Below are positions 7,213 through 9,872 of a stretch of DNA of 9,872 nt, one piece after another. This stretch comes from Clostridiales bacterium (lineage in GTDB: Bacteria > Bacillota > Clostridia > Tissierellales > Sedimentibacteraceae): contig DNNV01000017.1 of assembly GCA_003497505.1 (NCBI GenBank), forward strand, positions 1 through 9,872. Direction: 5' to 3'. Every line of letters starts with the position of its first letter. Position 1 is the first letter of the stretch. The notes below the pieces were generated by a model, which searched no databases, was not told the DNA's origin, and worked only from the letters and a program-made list of their open reading frames with translations. The translations under genes and the position numbers were made by a program.

Positions 7213-7839
7213 TTAGTCAACGTTGTACAACAGCGCATTGCATATTGCCGCTGCTACGTTGCTTCCTCCCTTTCTTCCTCTCGCCACAATAAATTCTATA
7301 TTATCAAGGCTCATAATTAATTCCTTTGCTTCAACTACATTTACAAATCCTACCGGAACACCTATAATAAGCTCCGGTTTGAATACTCCGCCTTTTATAA
7401 GCTCATAGAGCTTCACAAGAGCTGTAGGTGCATTTCCTATTGCAAAAATTACCGGACCCTCTATTTTTGAGGCCCTTTCCATAGATACTGTGGCTCTCGT
7501 TTCTTTTCTTTCCGCTGCTTCCTGAAACACATCCTCGTCAGCCATGAAGCATTTCACTGTTACTCCGTATTTCTCGGCAGTTTTTTTATTTATTCCTGCC
7601 AGTGCCATATTGGTGTCCGTCACTATGGTGGCCCCTTTTTTTATGGCATTGTATGCTGTTTGCACCGCGGCTTCGGAAAAGCATAAATTGTCCAGATAAT
7701 CGAAATCCGCCGATGTATGTATAACTCTTTTTATAATAGCTTCCTTTTCAGGATCTAATGCAATGCCTATTTCCTCTTGTATAATTTCAAAGCTTCTTTT
7801 TTCAATGTTTTGTGGCTCCACAAATCTTATATTATTCAT
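7213..7839 (-). CDS. cbiC: Cobalt-precorrin-8 methylmutase CbiC
   Basis: CbiC catalyses migration of the methyl group from C11 to C12, forming cobyrinate, the last ring-forming step. The 208-residue length fits the family. H41 in RVIHTSADFDY matches the catalytic histidine of the CobH/CbiC family. Other conserved blocks are TIVTDTNMALAGI (71-83), VIFAIGNAPTALVKLYELI (130-148), LIIGVPVGFVNVVEAKE (158-174) and VARGRKGGSNVAAAICNALL (185-204). The start has CGGAGA upstream and lies 17 nt after cbiG. It is a stand-alone enzyme, not fused to CbiH or a chelatase as seen in some other organisms. Confidence 0.96.
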   Translation of the reverse strand: MNNIRFVEPQNIEKRSFEIIQEEIGIALDPEKEAIIKRVIHTSADFDYLDNLCFSEAAVQTAYNAIKKGATIVTDTNMALAGINKKTAEKYGVTVKCFMADEDVFQEAAERKETRATVSMERASKIEGPVIFAIGNAPTALVKLYELIKGGVFKPELIIGVPVGFVNVVEAKELIMSLDNIEFIVARGRKGGSNVAAAICNALLYNVD

Positions 7840-7856
7840 TTTTTCTCCGTTTCATA

Positions 7857-8894
7857 TCATTGCTCAAAATTTATCTCATAATCGTCAATGGCCACTGCCA
7901 CAGTGACTGAATTAATTACAGTCTTTTTTATATGCAGCTTCATGCTCTTACTTCCCATTACCGCCGCTCTTTCGCAGACAGTATCCACGCCGGCAGTAAA
8001 TTTAACAAATTCCGAATGTGAAAACTCTCCGTCAATGCTGTTAAGCTCCTCTTCTTTGTATGTGTTGAATGGGACTTCCAATGCTTCCGCAGTTTTTATG
8101 AGCCCTGTCTCATCTTTCTTTAATTCAATTGAATTTATTGACTTTATTGCAAGTGGAGAAATTCCGCAATCGGAAAGTATTGCTTTCACAGCATTGTAAA
8201 TCGTGTCAAAGCTTGCACCTCGCCTGCATCCAATCCCCACAGACACTATTTTGGGGATTAAATTCAGCGTGTTATCAAAGGGGGAGATATTACTGTCGAG
8301 ACTTACGCAAAATCCAATGCCTTTTTCATTCAAATCGACCTCCTCCGGCAGCCTGCCGCATACATTGAAGTCGCTGTAAAATCCTATTTTGTTGTTTTCA
8401 AGTATATGAGCTGCAATATCTCTTGCTTTTTTTAAGCTGGTTATGTGAAGGTTATGGTCGTGAGCCCATTCGTCTATGGCAAATTTCCCGTTAATATCCG
8501 TAGCCGTTGTAATAATGGGGTTTCCCCCAACGGCTTCCGCAATTTCAAGTGTCAGCTTGTTTGCACCTCCTATATGACCGCTAAGCAGTGAAATAACATT
8601 AATCCCCTTTTCATCCATACATATTACGGCGGGGTCTGTTTTCTTGCTTTTAACAAAGGGTGCAATAGCACGCACCGCTATTCCCGTCGCCCCTATGAAA
8701 ATGATACAGTCCTTATTTTTAAATGATTGCTCCGTGGAGTTGTGAAGAGAGTCCGGACGCAGCCTTACGTGGGAGGCGGCATTCAGGTATCTTTCAGGAA
8801 CAAATGCTTCAATATTGTGTCCCTTTAATTTTTCTATTATTTTATCGCACAAGTCTGCCCCGCTTCTTGAGAAAGCATAAATATCTATATTCAT
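7857..8894 (-). CDS. cbiG: Cobalt-precorrin-5A hydrolase CbiG
   Basis: CbiG opens the delta-lactone formed during ring contraction and releases the extruded two-carbon fragment as acetaldehyde. This reaction is specific to the anaerobic pathway. The 345-residue protein shows the two-domain layout. The N-terminal and central part carries IIFIGATGIAVRAIAPFV (64-81), ISLLSGHIGGANKLT (101-115) and TTATDINGKFAIDEWA (129-144). The C-terminal part carries VSVGIGCRRGAS (217-228), TAGVDTVCERAAV (300-312) and a final TVAVA (331-335). All expected blocks are intact. The start has AAAGGTGA upstream, overlapping the cbiET stop region, with a 10-nt gap. Its presence together with CbiK and CbiL identifies the cobalt-early route. 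Confidence 0.95.
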   Translation of the reverse strand: MNIDIYAFSRSGADLCDKIIEKLKGHNIEAFVPERYLNAASHVRLRPDSLHNSTEQSFKNKDCIIFIGATGIAVRAIAPFVKSKKTDPAVICMDEKGINVISLLSGHIGGANKLTLEIAEAVGGNPIITTATDINGKFAIDEWAHDHNLHITSLKKARDIAAHILENNKIGFYSDFNVCGRLPEEVDLNEKGIGFCVSLDSNISPFDNTLNLIPKIVSVGIGCRRGASFDTIYNAVKAILSDCGISPLAIKSINSIELKKDETGLIKTAEALEVPFNTYKEEELNSIDGEFSHSEFVKFTAGVDTVCERAAVMGSKSMKLHIKKTVINSVTVAVAIDDYEINFEQ

Positions 8895-8904
8895 AATTCA
8901 CCTT

Positions 8905-9872
8905 TTAATCTAAATGCTCGCAGCCCTTTCCGCTTATTACATAAATAGGATTTTGCCCCATCATCATATGGTATGGTCCTGCTTTTTTAGCTTTTGAAAC
9001 TGAAATGTTTGTTATTTCCACACTTTCAAATTTGTATTTGTCCATGCACCTGAGAGCTTCGTTTAGACTCTCTAAAGCTATTGCATTGATGACTATATTT
9101 ACACAGGGATTTTTAGCTAATACTGCTTTCAATATTTCATCCAAATTTCCGCCGCTCCCCCCTATGAATACAGAATCAGGAGCCGGAAGTGCTTCCAATC
9201 TATGAGGTGCATTTTCTTCTATGAGCTCAATATTGTATGCCTTGAATTTTTCAATATTTCTCTTTACAAGCTCACAGGCATCCTTATCTTTTTCAATTGC
9301 GTAAATAGTTCCTTCCGTGAGCTTCATGGCTGCCTCTATGGACACGGAGCCTGTACCGGCACCTATGTCATATACGGTTAAACCGCACTTTAGGTTCATT
9401 TTTCCTACGGACACGGTTCTGACCTCGCTCTTTGTCATGGGTGTATTGCCTGTTATAAATTCATCGTCTTTTATAGAACGGAGACCCATGTCTTTGTCTA
9501 TTGCATCAGGGTTGTGAATGAGCATTACGGAAAGACTGTCAAATTTCATCCTTGCAATAATTTCCGCAGTGTATTGAACGATTCTTTCGTTTTCATAGGA
9601 AAGATTTTCACCAACCCACACTTTGAGGTGCCCTAAGTTTTTTCGGCACATATCCCTGCATATGATGTCGGGAGTGAATTCTCCTCCTGTAAGCAGAAAA
9701 ACATCTCTGTTGAACATAATTGCAGAAATTATATTTGTACTCCTTCCGTGGGTACTCATAATTTTTTTATCGTCCCAAGGAATGTTGAGCTTGGAGCAGA
9801 AATATTGAAGTGAGCTTATAGCGGGAATATTTTCAATGTAATATTGAGTACTTTGTGAAAGCATCTCCGTTA
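8905..9872 (-). CDS. cbiET: Fused cobalt-precorrin-7 C5-methyltransferase / cobalt-precorrin-6B C15-methyltransferase (decarboxylating) CbiET, 5' end cut by window edge
   Basis: The fusion carries CbiE (C5 methylation) and CbiT (C15 methylation with decarboxylation of the C12 acetate), like CobL in aerobes. The visible part has 322 complete codons; numbering here is from the Met at 9864. That Met is probably internal, because the frame stays open to the edge and the CbiE start with its GxGPG motif is absent. CbiE features seen are NIPAISSLQYFCSKLNIPWDD (12-32), STHGR (37-41), VFLLTGGEFTPDIIC (55-69) and VWVGENLSYENERI (82-95). CbiT follows from about 130: MTKSEVRTVSVGKM (143-156), the methyl-donor motif DIGAGTGSVSIEAA (166-179), IYAIEKDKDA (187-196), and VFIGGSGGNLDEIL (232-245). 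About 90 residues are probably missing at the N-terminus. The domains are joined in one frame with no disruption. Confidence 0.95.
   Translation of the reverse strand, partial: TEMLSQSTQYYIENIPAISSLQYFCSKLNIPWDDKKIMSTHGRSTNIISAIMFNRDVFLLTGGEFTPDIICRDMCRKNLGHLKVWVGENLSYENERIVQYTAEIIARMKFDSLSVMLIHNPDAIDKDMGLRSIKDDEFITGNTPMTKSEVRTVSVGKMNLKCGLTVYDIGAGTGSVSIEAAMKLTEGTIYAIEKDKDACELVKRNIEKFKAYNIELIEENAPHRLEALPAPDSVFIGGSGGNLDEILKAVLAKNPCVNIVINAIALESLNEALRCMDKYKFESVEITNISVSKAKKAGPYHMMMGQNPIYVISGKGCEHLD

Larger units (their letters stand above)
1..9872 (-). other. Single co-directional cobalamin biosynthesis and transport operon (internal segment)
   Basis: Twelve genes read in the same direction. The junctions, in transcription order, are gaps of 10, 17 and 11 nt, a 4-nt overlap, a direct abutment, two 1-nt gaps, an 8-nt overlap, a 1-nt overlap, and gaps of 25 and 20 nt. 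There is no room for a terminator or a full promoter between any pair, and no hairpin followed by a T-run is seen at a junction. Both end genes run off the window, so the operon start and end, and any cobalamin riboswitch leader, lie outside. That all genes share one transcript is an inference from spacing and strand. Confidence 0.85.

Noticed and set aside
7888..8199. Plus-strand open frame of 103 codons
   Set aside because: It is antisense to the conserved C-terminal part of cbiG and is a by-product of that gene's codon use.
8514..8529. Short GGGG-TTT-CCCC hairpin within cbiG as a possible terminator
   Set aside because: The stem is only about 5 bp, there is no T-run on the transcribed strand, and it is mid-gene.
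9820..9835. PAISS instead of PGISS in the CbiE part of cbiET as a possible lost glycine
   Set aside because: CobL/CbiE proteins often have alanine at this position, so it is not evidence of a defect.

Overview
The window is a stretch of an anaerobic (cobalt-early) cobalamin biosynthesis operon. All twelve genes lie on the minus strand, so transcription runs from the right edge to the left. The DNA is AT-rich, ribosome binding sites are strong AAGGAG/GGAGG types, and the genes are oxygen-independent cbi types. The binding protein is a Gram-positive-style lipoprotein. Together these suggest an anaerobic Firmicute, most likely a clostridial species; the exact species cannot be read from the sequence.

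Layout in the direction of transcription: cbiET (5' end cut by the right edge), cbiG, cbiC, cbiL and cbiH form a corrin-ring block at about 9872-5757. Next come btuF-, btuC- and btuD-like genes for an Fe3+/B12-type ABC importer (5756-2911). An ATPase and permease of an ABC-2 (NodI/NodJ or DrrA/DrrB-like) transporter follow (2918-1348). The segment ends with cbiK, a cobaltochelatase (1322-552), and cbiM, the cobalt ECF transporter component (531-1, cut by the left edge). No gap exceeds 25 nt and several genes overlap or abut. No promoter, riboswitch, terminator, RNA gene, mobile element or CRISPR array is visible. No stretch of 300 bases lacks a gene.

How the genes work together: CbiM should bring in Co2+, and CbiK inserts it into sirohydrochlorin. 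CbiL methylates C20, and CbiH methylates C17 with ring contraction. CbiG opens the delta-lactone, CbiET methylates C5 and C15 and decarboxylates, and CbiC moves the C11 methyl to C12 to give cobyrinate. cbiF (C11 methylation), cbiD (C1 methylation), cbiJ (reduction) and cbiA/cbiP (amidation) are not in the window. They must lie outside it if the pathway is complete. The BtuFCD-like importer probably adds salvage of corrinoids or uptake of a metal chelate.

Most of the window is well-understood biology. The least expected element is the ABC-2 transporter pair, tightly coupled to btuD and inserted ahead of cbiK; its substrate cannot be deduced from sequence. Several starts here are placed downstream of the longest possible reading frame (CbiH, BtuC, ABC-2 ATPase), based on ribosome binding sites and gene junctions.
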